Shown here: piece by piece, positions 12,301 to 35,404 of the stretch
How positions within the stretch are numbered: the stretch's first letter is position 1
How the letters are laid out: each line of letters begins with the position of its first letter
Source: Yponomeuta sedellus
Taxonomy: Eukaryota; Arthropoda; Insecta; Lepidoptera; Yponomeutidae
DNA: 64,000 nucleotides
Direction of reading: 5' to 3'
NCBI GenBank assembly: GCA_934045075.1
Contig: OW203749.1
Coordinates: 4,988,804 to 5,052,803, forward strand
Notes under the pieces: generated by a model
Told to the model about the DNA's origin: nothing
Database searches by the model: none
Seen by the model: the letters and a program-made list of their open reading frames with translations, nothing else
Made by a program: the position numbers and the translations under genes

Positions 12301-12707
12301 GAATAAAAAGTTCTGTTACCTAGGTTATCCAGGTGTATCTCTGCGCTAATGTGGAATCGAAATCTGCAGTTACAATTAGTATATCAAGTTGCACTAAATT
12401 TCGAAACTGGATAGCAATAATATGATCTCACCTCCAGTCCAGTGGCAAGTCTTAGAGTGTCACTTTTCGCATACTCTTCGAAGCCAAACAGCGGACTCAG
12501 TGTTTCAGTGGAGAGACATAGGCGACACATCAGCTGAGGCGCTATTGCACTGGAGACCTTTACAGACGCTGCCTTGTCATCGAATACGGCTGCTGGGACT
12601 TGCTGCTGGTAGGGTATACCTAATATCTCTAAGATCATCAGCTCAATGTATGAAAAAACATGGACTGCCAAATGCTCCGAATCCACGGATGATTTTCGCA
12701 GTGTCAC
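171..12707 (-). CDS. ZAD C2H2 zinc-finger gene A (4 exons, span)
   Basis: Probable nuclear DNA-binding protein of the insect ZAD zinc-finger class, about 1118 aa if the four exons 12707-12432, 11717-9096, 1420-1187 and 395-171 are joined. All junctions are phase 0 with GT..AG sites. The N-terminal ZAD is split by intron 1: CRLC in exon 1 pairs with CSSC in exon 2 to make the four-cysteine zinc site. A long acidic, Ser/Thr-rich region follows, then six C2H2 fingers in exon 2 and further fingers in exons 3 and 4. ZADs typically mediate dimerisation and the fingers bind DNA; the target is unknown. It is divergently oriented to paralogue gene B at 21330. Exon 2 ends with CE, half of a CxxC knuckle, but exon 3 does not complete it, so an exon may be missing or decayed. 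Confidence 0.75.
396..954. other. Gene A intron, no gene seen
   Basis: Last intron of gene A. It is AT-rich, and no convincing coding segment or named repeat was recognised before the SINE that begins near 955. Confidence 0.4.
955..1184 (+). mobile_element. tRNA-derived SINE (family B)
   Basis: The tRNA-like head carries box B (ggttcgaaccccgg), and the body has the diagnostic words tacatgtttgtgatgtcg and gtatgtaaatgttatgtta. The body is shared with copies at 3146, 23520, 45155 and 47110. Its 3' end lies against the splice donor of the gene A exon at 1187-1420, on the opposite strand. Confidence 0.65.
1187..1420 (-). CDS. Gene A penultimate exon, C2H2 finger
   Basis: The exon is bounded by acceptor tttttttcacgcag and donor gtacgt, 78 codons, phase 0 at both ends. 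After a basic, proline-containing stretch comes WHKRKVHTGRR, which looks like the C-terminal half of a finger without its CxxC. A full finger follows (CDHC, then QHLASH). It is equivalent in position to a two-finger exon of gene B, with the first finger apparently degraded. Confidence 0.7.
1431..2100. other. Gene A intron, unannotated
   Basis: AT-rich intronic sequence. I saw no coding exon or named repeat beyond short tgcatattt words near the hAT-like remnant that follows. Confidence 0.35.
2100..3400 (+). mobile_element. Degenerate hAT-like transposon remnant
   Basis: Two broken reading frames resemble the two ends of a hAT-type transposase. At about 2190-2360 there is a BED-finger-like N-terminus (SRFNEDWL, then a YKYC knuckle). 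At about 2940-3043 there is a C-terminal dimerisation-like segment (SDVERSFSAYKNLLKRS). The middle is missing, and a SINE has inserted at 3146. Repeats of gcatattt near 2080-2150 and 3340-3400 may be remnants of the ends. The call is inferred from motif resemblance. Confidence 0.45.
3146..3258 (+). mobile_element. SINE family B body fragment
   Basis: Carries the family-B body words (ggatgtttacatgtttgtg, gtgtggggccagaagcaatg) without a recognisable tRNA head. It lies inside the hAT-like remnant. Confidence 0.6.
3402..3655 (-). mobile_element. RTE-like LINE 3' end
   Basis: Minus-oriented 3' end: ttcttcttcaggctat, then ccactgctggacatagccctcc, followed by the 3' region with ccccacgctgggcatgcggg and cacccgcgggaagaatttggg. 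Very similar copies lie at 26370, 55300 and 60480. Confidence 0.65.
3817..4395. repeat. Foldback element with ~190-bp inverted arms
   Basis: The arms 3817-4011 and 4198-4395 are near-perfect inverted copies. Each runs from tagttagaat through ggggcttaatcgcgtag and acctcgacgttt to ctattagggttgcga. The central loop of about 190 bp is unrelated. No coding capacity was seen, so this is a non-autonomous foldback or MITE-type element. Confidence 0.75.
4745..4845 (+). mobile_element. tRNA-derived SINE (family A)
   Basis: Shows box A (ttagctcaattgg) and box B (ggtttcgagtcccgg) of a tRNA-like head, followed by the family tail tttttagcctctaaatagg. The anticodon loop has C rather than T before the anticodon and the acceptor stem is imperfect. 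It is therefore a SINE and not a tRNA gene. Confidence 0.65.
5194..6247 (+). mobile_element. Solo LTR interrupted by a nested LINE
   Basis: An LTR beginning TGTCGCGG and ending CCGTAACA, flanked by a 4-bp duplication ATAC (5190-5193 and 6248-6251). It is the same family as the full element at 31260-34254 but in the opposite orientation. It contains a TATA box (tataaatag near 5423) and aataaa near 6186. Without the 573-bp LINE and its target duplication it is about 471 bp, near the 461-bp LTR of the full copy. Confidence 0.85.
5452..6024 (+). mobile_element. 5'-truncated jockey-like LINE nested in LTR
   Basis: The insertion is flanked by the 10-bp duplication gcgcgcagtc (5442-5451 and 6025-6034) and ends in a poly(A) run of about 16 A. 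It carries the last part of a reading frame (roughly 5469-5747) with HPNPLIREAA and RRPRNVLVDPPD, which resembles the C-terminus of jockey-clade reverse-transcriptase ORFs. A GC-rich 3' UTR follows. This is a classical target-primed, 5'-truncated insertion. Confidence 0.8.
6622..7753. mobile_element. hAT-like TIR element (~1.13 kb)
   Basis: Inverted ends share 38 bp (read from cagtgatcgaataatcgg) at 6631-6668 and 7716-7753. The left end carries nine extra bases starting CAG. Flanking tcatgat occurs at 6615-6621 and 7754-7760, consistent with a 7-8 bp target duplication as made by hAT elements. The interior holds no full transposase, so it is non-autonomous. Confidence 0.6.
7074..7250 (-). CDS. 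Unidentified coding-like 3' tail inside TIR element
   Basis: A minus-strand open frame of about 58 codons ends at 7074. It is Ser/Asp/Glu-rich (SCSTQTDRE, then DQIIVIDSD at the end) and has an aataaa-type signal on the minus strand about 100 bases downstream (plus-strand tttatt near 6970). I do not recognise it. It could be the last exon of a captured host gene or a decayed transposase tail. Confidence 0.25.
   Translation of the reverse strand, partial: TFVALRAMRSGALNETEVNSSDLEQSLKSDVTPSCSTQTDREILTSDFSDQIIVIDSD
7760..8220. other. Gene A intron, no gene seen
   Basis: Intronic sequence with no supported coding exon. An unclassified repeat-like stretch lies around 7970-8110. Confidence 0.35.
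8225..8565 (+). repeat. Interspersed repeat plus SINE-A fragment
   Basis: Segment 8225-8460 (word gcggttagttaacgcaccgc and a purine/pyrimidine-biased ccctccctcccacttttt) is related to the foldback at 13715-14045. From about 8480 it runs into the 3' half of SINE family A (gatagccagaggtcgcggg, then agcctctaaataggt). Confidence 0.55.
8566..9095. other. Gene A intron, no gene seen
   Basis: The start of the large intron on the minus strand. No exon or recognised repeat was identified here. Confidence 0.35.
9096..11717 (-). CDS. Gene A exon 2: ZAD half, linker, six C2H2 fingers
   Basis: A large exon of 874 codons between acceptor ctttttcag and donor gtgagt, phase 0. Residues 1-45 complete the ZAD (QFVCSSCSSLL). 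About 500 residues of acidic, Asn/Ser/Thr-rich probably disordered linker follow. The last third holds six C2H2 fingers of the form WKCxxCxKTxxxFxxFLxHCKxH, spaced by about 40 residues. That is far longer than the usual 7-residue TGEKP linker. Each spacer has a conserved KYDxLKxxDMLMFLDxSIxDPN segment. Five units are nearly identical at DNA level; the sixth (DMLRFLDESIDDPN) is diverged. The last codons VCE begin a finger that should continue in the next exon. Confidence 0.85.
9278..10222 (-). repeat. Five tandem 189-bp coding repeats
   Basis: The word catgggtatt recurs at 9371, 9560, 9749, 9938 and 10127, spaced exactly 189 bp (63 codons). Each unit encodes one helical-looking linker plus one C2H2 finger. 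The units differ at only a few positions, such as SHG or SHS at the unit end, which indicates recent expansion or gene conversion. A sixth diverged unit lies at about 9108-9277. Confidence 0.9.
12069..12235 (-). mobile_element. RTE-like LINE 3' end in gene A intron 1
   Basis: Reads cttcttcttcaggctat, then gtccactgttggacatagccc, then cttgccgcatccagcatctgcc on the plus strand, so the element is minus-oriented. It is the same tail family as position 1. Confidence 0.65.
12432..12707 (-). CDS. Gene A exon 1: first half of ZAD
   Basis: Ninety-two codons ending in LRLATGLE at donor gtgaga, phase 0. The ZAD cysteine pair CRLC and the typical LCLSTETLSPLFG pattern are visible at residues ~60-75. The ATG at 12707 is the first in frame. 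The roughly 58 residues before the ZAD are unlike usual ZAD proteins, so a later start, or a further upstream exon, cannot be excluded. Confidence 0.75.
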
Positions 12708-12969
12708 TTTTAATGTGGTTTCTCGACACCATGTGAGCCAAACCTGAATGAAATAATAATACTCAATTATAGCCTTTGCATTTACTTAATGAGATGATTC
12801 ATACAGTTGGACGGCACCTTCAGTCACTTCGGTGGGTGAAAGGACCGAATGCTGCAGTGCCTGGGTCATTATCCCACGTTTACGGTTATGGAAAACATCG
12901 TGACGAAGCCCGTGGCTTGGTTGGGTCCGCAAGTATTGACGTGTCTTTTCTGTGGGCTGTGCCGACTAA

Positions 12970-13610
12970 GCTGTCAGGATGGTATAGGAGCTGGGAAAAC
13001 AGAGAAACAGTATCCCAGGCAATAGTAATTCATAATCATTACTGAGCCACATGAAGTCCAATGCTGGACATGGACCTCCTCCATGGACTTCCAAGAAGTC
13101 CGGTTGGAAGCGGCTTGCATCCAGTGTCTCCTTGCCACTTGGACGAGATCTTCTGTTCATCTTGTGGCTGGTCGTCCTACGCTCCGCTTGTCCGTATAAT
13201 GGTCTCCACTCGAGGACTTTTTGGCCCCATCGCCCATCAGTTCTGCGTGATATGATCCCCGCTTACTGCCACTTTAACTTACTAATCCGCTGGGCTATGT
13301 CGACGACTTTCGTTCGTCTACGGATCTCACCATTTCTGATTCGTTCTCGTAAATAAATTAGCATAGCCCTTTCTCCATAGCTCGTCGCGTAACCTTGAAC
13401 TTTGTTCAAGGGACAAGAAAGGAACTTTGTACGAGGCCGACAGTGAGACACCATGTTTCAGTTCCATAGGTCATCACTGGTAACACACACTGGTTGTATA
13501 ATTTTGTCTTGAGCGATTGAGCTATATTGGAGAAAAATACTTTAAAGTTTCCCGAGTGCTGCCCAGCCAAGCAATACAAAACCTTATCCCCTCTTTCACC
13601 CATAGTGGAA
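12970..13610 (-). mobile_element. RTE-like LINE ORF remnant (RT C-terminus)
   Basis: Three minus-strand frame pieces read in order as the C-terminal part of an RTE-clade polymerase ORF: KTKLYNQCVLPVMTYGTETW, ERAMLIYLRERIRNGEIRRR with KVVDIAQRISKLKWQ, and a RTDGRWGQKVLEWRP-like stretch. The frame is broken by at least one stop and shifts, so it is dead. It lies upstream of gene A exon 1. Confidence 0.75.
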
Positions 13611-13714
13611 CCTTACGTTAAAAATAAAACAGTGTGCGAAATTTCAGACTAGGCCTAAGGGTTTCGCCTGGGCGTATATTTAAAACTTTCAACCCCTATT
13701 TTATCCTCCTAAGA

Positions 13715-14045
13715 TTGTATGGAATCAGGCGTTACTTTGCGGAAATCTATAATAGCATTAAGACGTGAAAAATTACTAAATTCCTTCAAATATCCCACAA
13801 GCACCATGCGGTTAGTTAATGCAGCGCAGCAGCGCCCTCCCTCCCACTTTTTCAACGCGACGCGTTCCGCCTCTAACACGAGGCATACTCAGGCTCATAA
13901 GTACAAGTAGCCTGCATGTATTGGTGTCGGTGGTGGTGTGTTCGTGTCTTGCTTCAGCTTGAAAAAGTGGGAGGGAGGGCGGTGCATTAGCTAACCGCAT
14001 GATGCTTGCTTGTGGGATTTTTAGCGGAATTTAGCGAAGTAATTT
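13715..14045. repeat. Foldback repeat with inverted arms
   Basis: Arms around 13780-13860 and 13960-14020 are inverted copies (gcggttagttaatgc and gcattagctaaccgc; ccctccctcccac and gtgggagggaggg). Part is shared with 8225-8400. It is non-coding. Confidence 0.6.
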
Positions 14046-15200
14046 TTCCCATTTAAATCCTCCTAAGGGTTGAATTGAAAAAAAATGTATTTAGGCATAC
14101 GTAGTACTTTTGCCGTACTCAATTCTTACGAAATTTCATGCAAATATGTTCAAGGAGCAACAAGTTATATCGACTCTGATCTGGTAATACAGTAGAATCC
14201 GTTTATTATAACTCCGCCTATATTGACCAACCGCCTAAAATGACGTAATAACACAACGAAGTTTGGTTTCCATATACAATTCTTTGTAAAAAAGTCGGAT
14301 GTAATGACTTCGCTATAGGGCCTCTAGACGGGGCCATTTTTTCACGAAAATGGTAGCTGCAAATGTGTGGCCCACAGAACATAAAAAAAGAGTAGAAGTA
14401 GTGACATGACACATTAGTATGAAAACCAGTGTAACCAAACTGATACACATAAACCAAACGCATACTACGAATGCCAAGCTGCCATTGGTAAATAAAGTCA
14501 ATGCCGAAAAGGTGTACATCATAAAAGTTTCGAGTAAAATATGCACCTTTTCAAAATGTTAACAATGATCAAAGTCAAATAACAGTGATGAAATAAGGGT
14601 TGGCATTTTGTAGTAATGCTACTCTACACTAGATGGAACTACCGCCGCGTCGGACCGAAAAGAACTTTTACCTAGTAAGACATAAAGTTCAAAATTGTAA
14701 AACAAGTACATTCTCAGTTTGGGATGGGACAATGCGAGTTCTAGTTTGTCGATAGGGAGAACCTATCGACAAATAATACAGTTTAACACATTAACGGCTG
14801 AATACGAATACTGATACTCAGAAGTATTTTTGGCTATTTCTTTTTTGCCTGCGGGTTGACTGGTAGAAAATGCATCTTTTATACATTATCTTTTGTGCAA
14901 TGAAGAAATAATACTAATAGGGTGGGTACATATACAAATAAAACAATATGGTAGATTTCATAATACTTGAAAATAATATCTCTTATTAAAACTAGCTTTA
15001 ACCCACTGCTTCGCCGGCGTTAGAAATTATAATTAAAAAAAAATACTTTGTCTATCTGTAAGCCATGTTTCATAAGTAATACTAATTGATGATGGTACTA
15101 ATATAATTTCATTTATACGCAAGAGTCTAATCTGGAAGTGAAGCACATTTTTTCTGGTATTGCTGCATCACATAAGTGCCATCTTCCGCCTTTTTAGTTA

Positions 15201-15488
15201 TTATGAAGTGTATGAAAATGCTCTGAATATATTGTGCTCCTCTTCGTTGGGAACCAATTTTGCCTTCTTATCGCTGCCATCCATTTTAATTTCGTATCCG
15301 GTTTCCTTAGGAAAACTAAACGAAAACTCACTTCCAAATTGTTTTGATTCTGAGAGGGTTGTTTTATCATTGCCTCGGTTTGCTGTTGTCAAAGGGTTTG
15401 AAGTATTAAGGGTAAATAGCAGAATAATAAAAAACCATAAATCAAATAACATAACAAAACAAAACTCTGATGCTCGCCAAGAGAACAA
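15201..15488 (-). CDS. Unidentified open frame in TIR-element interior
   Basis: A 95-codon minus-strand frame with a hydrophobic N-terminal stretch, then a charged part (GNDKTTLSESKQ, then KMDGSDKKAKLVPNEEEHN). I do not recognise it. It could be a chance frame, a piece of the surrounding mobile element, or a downstream exon of the Myb/SANT-like gene at 17690-19630. Confidence 0.2.
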   Translation of the reverse strand: MFSWRASEFCFVMLFDLWFFIILLFTLNTSNPLTTANRGNDKTTLSESKQFGSEFSFSFPKETGYEIKMDGSDKKAKLVPNEEEHNIFRAFSYTS

Positions 15489-16483
15489 CCACTCGAACAG
15501 GTAAACAATATAATAAGTAATTTACTTAATGTTTTGAACTGAAGTAAAACTACCATATGAGTCGTTTTCGATAACCTCACTTTACATCTCGGTTGGAATA
15601 TTTAAAAATGTAAGATTAAAATTACTTTGATAGTTTCTTAAATATTGCAGTCCCTGATAAACTGGTGAAGAAAAACTATATCGCGATCTAGCTGTGCTCA
15701 TTTCTTGTATGTGCTCATGTCATGTCTTGTATGAAAATAATGTATGAGCTCCAATGACAGTTTTTACATGCACAACCACCAGCCGGCGACCGGAGCTCAT
15801 ACATTACTACTTTACCCGGCCCGGCGACCGGACGGCTACCGGGTGCATATGAAAAGGCACTTAGGAAGTAGATATAAAATAACAATAATAATTTTACCTT
15901 TATGACTACTAAGTCATAGACAATTAATTATCGATAGATATTTATCATGTGTGCCCCCATCCGTAATTGAGTAGAATTCAAATTTTGACAGAAATTTCTA
16001 GAGAATGTACACTTTCTTCGATGAAAATTTTACTTTAGTAACCAGTAAATAAAGGTGGTTTCACTTTCTCATTTTCGCATTGGTTTCCGTGTTCATGTCA
16101 TTACAAATTTAATTAAAAATCCAATGAAATACGTCTTGCAGATGAAATGTTACGCCATGATCGGTATATTTTGGTGCCCAACTTTTATTTTTACTCTCTA
16201 ACACAGCATAACAAGGCAGGTTAACAAAGTTTTCACCATTTTTTCTTTACTAGAAGCGCACGGCAACTGAAGTCAACAAATCTGTCACCGACTACGCATA
16301 GGCAATACATTGCTAATGTGAGGCACGCGGGCACCGCCCACTTACGACTTCTACTCTTTTTTTATGTTCTGTGGTGTGGCCGGTCCGGTAGCATCAGACA
16401 TCATTTACGGCTAGTCAATGAAATATTTGGCAATATTTTTAGTATGGCCGGGATATTTTTCGTGTATCCGATGAATTTTTAAG

Positions 16484-16631
16484 GGGCTTCTAAACGGGCC
16501 ATACTTTTACTGCAATACTTGGCCGACAATTATTGGCATCTTTCTCCAACATTATGAGTTGGAGAGGGATACCAATAGTTGCCGGCCACATATTGCTGTG
16601 AAAATATGGCCCGTTTAGAAGCCCCTTTAGT
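16484..16631. mobile_element. Foldback MITE (~150 bp)
   Basis: The ends aggggcttctaaacgggcca and tggcccgtttagaagcccct are inverted copies with arms of about 55 bp. It is non-coding, and its end sequence is related to the larger element containing it. Confidence 0.7.
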
Positions 16632-17059
16632 ATTCCAGCCATATGGCAGGAACGATCGCTTTGCAATCGAAAATACTGCAATATTTTATTGCGTCCCTTT
16701 TCCATGCTACGTGAAGTGTTGTTTACTGCGATTTGTTCGACTAGAGCTATGTTCGTTTGTTTTGTTTCTCTTTATTTTGGTTCGTTCGTGTTTACATATG
16801 TAGCCCGTGTAAAGACAAAATATTGAGCCATATACCGTTGTAGAAATGTTGCCGGGAATGGCCGGGATATACATTGTCCAGCCATGTGCGGCATTAAAAT
16901 GTTTTTTGTATTTTCGGGATATAGTGTAGCCAAATATTTCACAAAAAGTGTAGCCCGTCTAGAGGCCCCTTGACATTGACATGTCCCTTACTATGACCAA
17001 TTTTTAATCAATATTAGGTACCTATGGCCAGTTATAATGACCAACATGATTCTTTAGAC

Positions 17060-17253
17060 GTTTACACGTTTAGTCTGGCGTCAATCAATTCCATCAATCT
17101 TGTTAGACTGACAGCAGACTGATTGTCTATTCAGTGGACTCATGGACCAGACTGACAGATATTCGAATATTTTGATGCTTCATAAATCTGGCATCAATCT
17201 GAGTTTGATCAAGGTCACAGACTGAACTGATTGCCAGACTGAACGTGTAAACT
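17060..17253. mobile_element. MITE with ~20-bp TIRs
   Basis: The ends gtttacacgtttagtctggc and gccagactgaacgtgtaaac are inverted repeats with one mismatch, and the interior contains further cagactga words in both orientations. It is non-coding. Confidence 0.65.
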
Positions 17254-17527
17254 CTGTCTTAAGCCCTTAGCAATTATCGTTGGTTGATGCAGGAAGAGCT
17301 ATGTTTGGGACGTTGCTCATTATCACAAACATAATAAGACCAAGTCTGCGTTTTTTCAAACATATGGCCAAATGTATCGATGTGTAAAGTTTGGGATACA
17401 GAACAAAATGAAGACAAAAAGTGTTTTGTCCATAAATTGAGATAGAAGTTTTTGTCAGATCACAGTCGATATACAAACATTTAATCAGATCATATAAAAC
17501 CGGGTTCAAAGCCTGCTTAATCTTATA

Positions 17528-17643
17528 AAAACCTTCTTCTTCTTCTTCTTCAGGCTGTATTATGTAGTTCACTGCTGGACATAGCCCTCACCTAATGAGC
17601 GCCATACCGCCCTGTCTTCAGCTTGCCGCATCCAGCATCTGCC
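17528..17643 (-). mobile_element. RTE-like LINE 3' end
   Basis: Has the (ttc)n start, aggctgtattatgtag, ctgctggacatagccctc and ccgcatccagcatctgcc. It is minus-oriented and follows closely the donor of the Myb/SANT-like exon at 17690. Confidence 0.65.
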
Positions 17644-17689
17644 AAAAGTTATTTAACACCTAAAGACTTAATTAGTTAACTAAACTCAC

Positions 17690-17787
17690 CTGGTGCCATT
17701 CTAGCATGGTTCGGACACAACCCATAGCGTTAAGTTCCTTTGAGATCTTCTGCCACATGCAAGCAGCTCTTGGCTCATTGAAATTGG
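17690..17787 (-). CDS. Myb/SANT-like gene exon 2
   Basis: 98 nt carrying the core WQKISKELN helix and ending at EWHQ in phase 0. The acceptor attctag and donor gtgagt are both good. Confidence 0.6.
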
Positions 17788-19630
17788 CTAGAATTATAAA
17801 ATGAGTAATTTTGTGACATATCTATGCAATGAAATGCATATTTAAAGTGTACAGAATTTGTTCTATCTACAGTCTATTTATTCTCACGTGTCCTATTTAG
17901 TACCCTTAAAATTGAGATTAGATGCCATAACTAGACAATTTCTCGCAAATTCATGAACTATCATGAACTATGTTTATAAAATTGGTAGCGTGTTATCTAA
18001 AAGTGTTCCAGGTTACTTTATTTATGGAAATATGGCAATCTTGTTTACTAAATTGGACAAGTAAGAATAAATAGACTCTATGGATGTTATCTATGTATTT
18101 ATTGTATTAAATCTATCGTCGAGTTAGCACCTGTGACACAAGTCATTTAGTATAGGGCTAACGAGATCTGTGTAATATGTCTATGAATATTTATTTATTT
18201 ATTCAAAGGTATCCTCCACCAACCCGGACTTGGCCCCCGTGGTGGAGTATGGCCTAACCTTCCTGCGACGCAGGAAGAGACCCGTGCCCCAGCAGACAAC
18301 AATGGTTGATAACAGTAGAAATTTATTAAATATATGTATAAAAATCAGAAAAACATGAACAATTTGTTAAAATAAAATGTTTTTTGTTAATTTTACATAC
18401 AAAAATAAATCTAAATTTAAAATGGTAAAAAAGTAAATAGTTATAAATACGATTTTTTTAAATATTGCTTTTATCAACCCTGGGAACGGGGTCTATAATT
18501 TATACTCTGGGGATGGCAAACAATTTTTTTTTTCTTTCTGACATTGCTCAACAATTTTTTCGTACTGTACTTAACTGCAATGAACAAATCAAATGAGATA
18601 TTATTTAATCAAAGAAACAATTTAAAGTTGTGATGCCCAGGATACACAAGGCTAATTTTTTAAGCTAGGATAGCAAGTTAGGTATCTACTAAACTATCCA
18701 GGCATGCTAGTTCTATGTACATTAGGCTAGTCTTATTTTAAGCTAGTACTATTGTTTGGTTACATACTATTGTGGTTGCTGCTTACTAACCAACGGAAAA
18801 CTAGCTTCACCTGCCACATGAAGCTACCATACAAGCCAGGATAGTAAAATCAGTGGTGGGGGGACGCTTTTATCCTAAAAAATAGAACTCCATACTATTA
18901 AAAACTGTCCTGGATTTTAAACAAGGTTACTAGGTTAGAAATTAAGCTAGTTTTATCCACACAAAGCCGGTAGTACAATAAATTACTATTACTACTAATA
19001 ATTACTATTAAATTATTTTTTATAGCTTATTAGCTTACTGACACCATCTTGCTATCTTAGCTTTAACAATTACAATTTTTTCACAGCCTTATTTCTAATA
19101 GGTTGATTCCACAGATAAACACTCCCAAAACATATTAACGTTAATAATAATCTTGGTGAGTTTTATTTTAATAAGTTTTTAAATAAACATGTATGTATGA
19201 GAAACATATCTTTGTACCTACTTTTAAATACTTATGTAGATGCTTTTGACAATATTTAAATTATTTTAAAACATAGGGTGTACAAAACACTATAATTTTA
19301 CAGATATGAAAATACAAATGGGTCTTTAAAAATGAAAAATTAAAACATTTAGGACATAATATAATTTACTTATTTTTTTGTCACTACTACAACTCTTTAG
19401 TTGAACACAGTAATACTACGATATAGTTGGTTTTATAGTTACGGTTTTGAACCTGTACCACTAGCACTTAACATAGTGCGAAATACCTCTAGGTACCTAA
19501 TTTATTTACTCATTACAATTTTTATATACATACCTCGCGCCAAATCTTTGTTGGCGTATAGGTGCTCGACAAGGATCTCCTGCTGCCTCCTGCATAATTT
19601 CTTTTGCAAAAGTACAGGATTATTGAACAT
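17690..19630 (-). CDS. Myb/SANT-like DNA-binding gene, partial (2 exons seen)
   Basis: A small spliced gene not visible as one open frame. Exon 1 (19630-19534) starts MFNNPVLLQ and contains RRQQEILVEHLYANKDLAR, then donor gtatgt. Exon 2 (17787-17690) starts after acceptor ataattctag and reads NFNEPRAACMWQKISKELNA, continuing to MLEWHQ before donor gtgagt. Joined in phase (1 nt + 2 nt), they match the N-terminal trihelix of Myb/SANT-like (MSANTD-type) proteins, in which LWEEIAxELN and EWKxxW words are typical. These are either transcription factors or accessory proteins of Harbinger transposons. A third exon is expected below 17690 but I did not find it; repeats occupy that sequence. Confidence 0.6.
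18190..18310 (-). repeat. Interspersed repeat family D fragment
   Basis: Words ccaacccggacttggccccc, gtggagtatggcctaacctt and gacccgtgccccagca on the plus strand. These are the reverse of copies at 29165 and 51480. The family is unclassified and non-coding, with at least ten copies in the window. Confidence 0.6.
18311..19533. other. Intron of Myb/SANT-like gene, AT-rich
   Basis: Very AT-rich sequence with many ctagttt/aactag words at 18650-19000. No coding exon or named repeat was recognised. Confidence 0.35.
19534..19630 (-). CDS. Myb/SANT-like gene exon 1
   Basis: Starts at ATG 19630. 97 nt end in LAR plus one base at donor gtatgt. The helix CRRQQEILVEHLYANKDLAR matches the first helix of the Myb/SANT-like domain. 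Confidence 0.55.
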
Positions 19631-19739
19631 ATTTTCGACCACAGCAATTTTCTTTCCTCACTATTTCCTAATGCTTTCGTATTACCTATATCAAAAACCG
19701 AAAAAAATTGGTATCTAAATCGAGTGAGAACAAGTCAAC

Positions 19740-21329
19740 CACAAACAACTGAACAATGAACAACACTGACTGACTGAGTCTTTTTAATCTGTGATTCTGT
19801 GAGAACATAGAATAACAAAACACAGGGCTCAAGGGCATTATTACGTTAGTGTCCACTGAGTTGAGTGTCGTTGATTTTTACTTTTTCTGCTCCGGCTATC
19901 AAATGCATACATTTTTTGACACTTGGGATAGGAGTCGTCTTATATGCTTCACTCGATAGAGTGGAGTGCTACGTAATAGGAGGGGGTACAAGCCCACAGG
20001 ATCACACAGAACAATACATTGTGGAACAATATCATCACTCTTTTTTATGGCATCCACTCTCAGTAAAAATGAGTGAGACTAGTTAGGTACTTTGGACCTA
20101 CTTTATCAGTTCATTTTGTACAAGTGTTGCAATAGTTAGGCTAGTGCTGTTCTCATCGATTTTTAAAAATATGGCTTTGTTTACCACTGGTATTTATAGT
20201 TACGATGCTCTATAATCTGGGGATGGCAAACAATCCGCTACTTGACTCGTATCAAATTTGACGAAATAAATTAATATTTCCTGTAGTATTTAACGTAACA
20301 AACTGAAATATATTGACTTCGCTAAGGACTTATGTAGGATAACTGGAGAATAAAAAAATATGTTCCGCTTTTAGTTCGGATCGGTGAAAACGCTATACGC
20401 CATGTTGAAAGCATCTTTGGTTTGTAAACAAACCTCTGTCAGCGAGAGCCAGTGGACATTGATTCTTATAGGACTAACATCAAAGTGATCTTCATGTAAA
20501 TACACCCAGGTTTCTGTCAATAAAGTATCGGGGTCTCTTTTGGCAAGTTTGGGTCAATGTTTATTTTACTGGATACACGAATTCACAACTACCCGGAGGT
20601 CTTTATTGACATGTTTTTGCATTCTCGAACAATCCAATAATGATAATCGCTATACTTTGTTTAGCGAATATCATCGAGTTTCATGTAAACTCGATGAAAT
20701 AATGCTTGCATCACTCACTGATGTTGAATGTCAAACTTTTTTTACAAGCCTTCAGGTCTTCAAACCATAGACAAAAATTGCTGACCGCGTTTTTGGCTGT
20801 ATAGCAAAGTCTTTAAATGTATTTTTTTGTTGCTTTTAAACTAAAATATTTTTTGGTTTAATAGAAGATATATTTAGCATTTAAGACTTACTTGAATAGA
20901 GAATCAAATAACGGATTTTTATGACTAGCAATCCAAAAGTTGTCTTAATTATCGATATCGGGTGCGTCACTATTTAATTTCGTCTTACCCTGGTAACCCT
21001 TTATCTGTCACTCATTTGTCAAAGTAGGTAGGTAGTCTGTGAGGTAGTCTCTTTTGAATCTTTTGAATTACTAATTCTAAGTAGTCGTCCATTATAGGAC
21101 CGATTCGAGTTGCCATTAATATTAAAAAAAAAAAACGGTACTTTTTTCCTTTTTTTACACGCGAATTTGGAATTTATTGTGTTGTTTAGTTTTTGAATAA
21201 AAATCAATAAAATTAGGCATAATTCCTCATACATACAACAATTTTAATGATTATCTAGCAGTGAATCAACAATTCAGGCTACTTCTTTTTGTGTAACTTG
21301 ATCTAGTCTATCAAACAACCACGCCAAAA
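19740..21329. other. Intergenic, divergent promoter region
   Basis: Between the start of the Myb/SANT-like gene (minus) and gene B (plus), so it should contain both promoters. No TATA-like element could be assigned with confidence. The 76-codon plus frame at 20540-20770 is not recognisable. Confidence 0.3.
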
Positions 21330-35147
<13,818 letters not shown>

Positions 35148-35219
35148 TGATTGAAGTGAAAAATATTCAATCAAATTATGGATAGTATTGGATAGTAATT
35201 CAAAAAAATATTTAGCTGA

Positions 35220-35225
35220 AATAAA
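35220..35225 (+). terminator. Poly(A) signal for gene B
   Basis: AATAAA 73 bp after the stop of exon 6, followed by an A-rich stretch. Confidence 0.5.
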
Positions 35226-35404
35226 AAAAAAAACCATCTGGAGACTAAGCTTCAAGGAATACAAGAAAAATATTCAAAGCTTTTTCTGTACTTTTGAGAG
35301 AAAAATGACAAATTATTAAATAAAATTACTGTGCCCCTATTGTTCTGTTCCCTTCTCGAAAAAGCAATAAAATCATGGGGCAGTATTTTGCACTGTTGTC
35401 AATT

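Larger units (their letters stand above)
14317..16971. mobile_element. Candidate TIR DNA element (~2.65 kb)
   Basis: The ends agggcctctagacggggcc (14317) and tagcccgtctagaggcccc (16951-16969) form a short inverted pair. A small internal foldback at 16484 uses a related end sequence. No intact transposase was recognised inside. A pogo-like word (cagtagaatccgtttattat, 14190) lies just outside on the left, and a weakly related tataatgacc word lies at about 17033. Confidence 0.35.
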
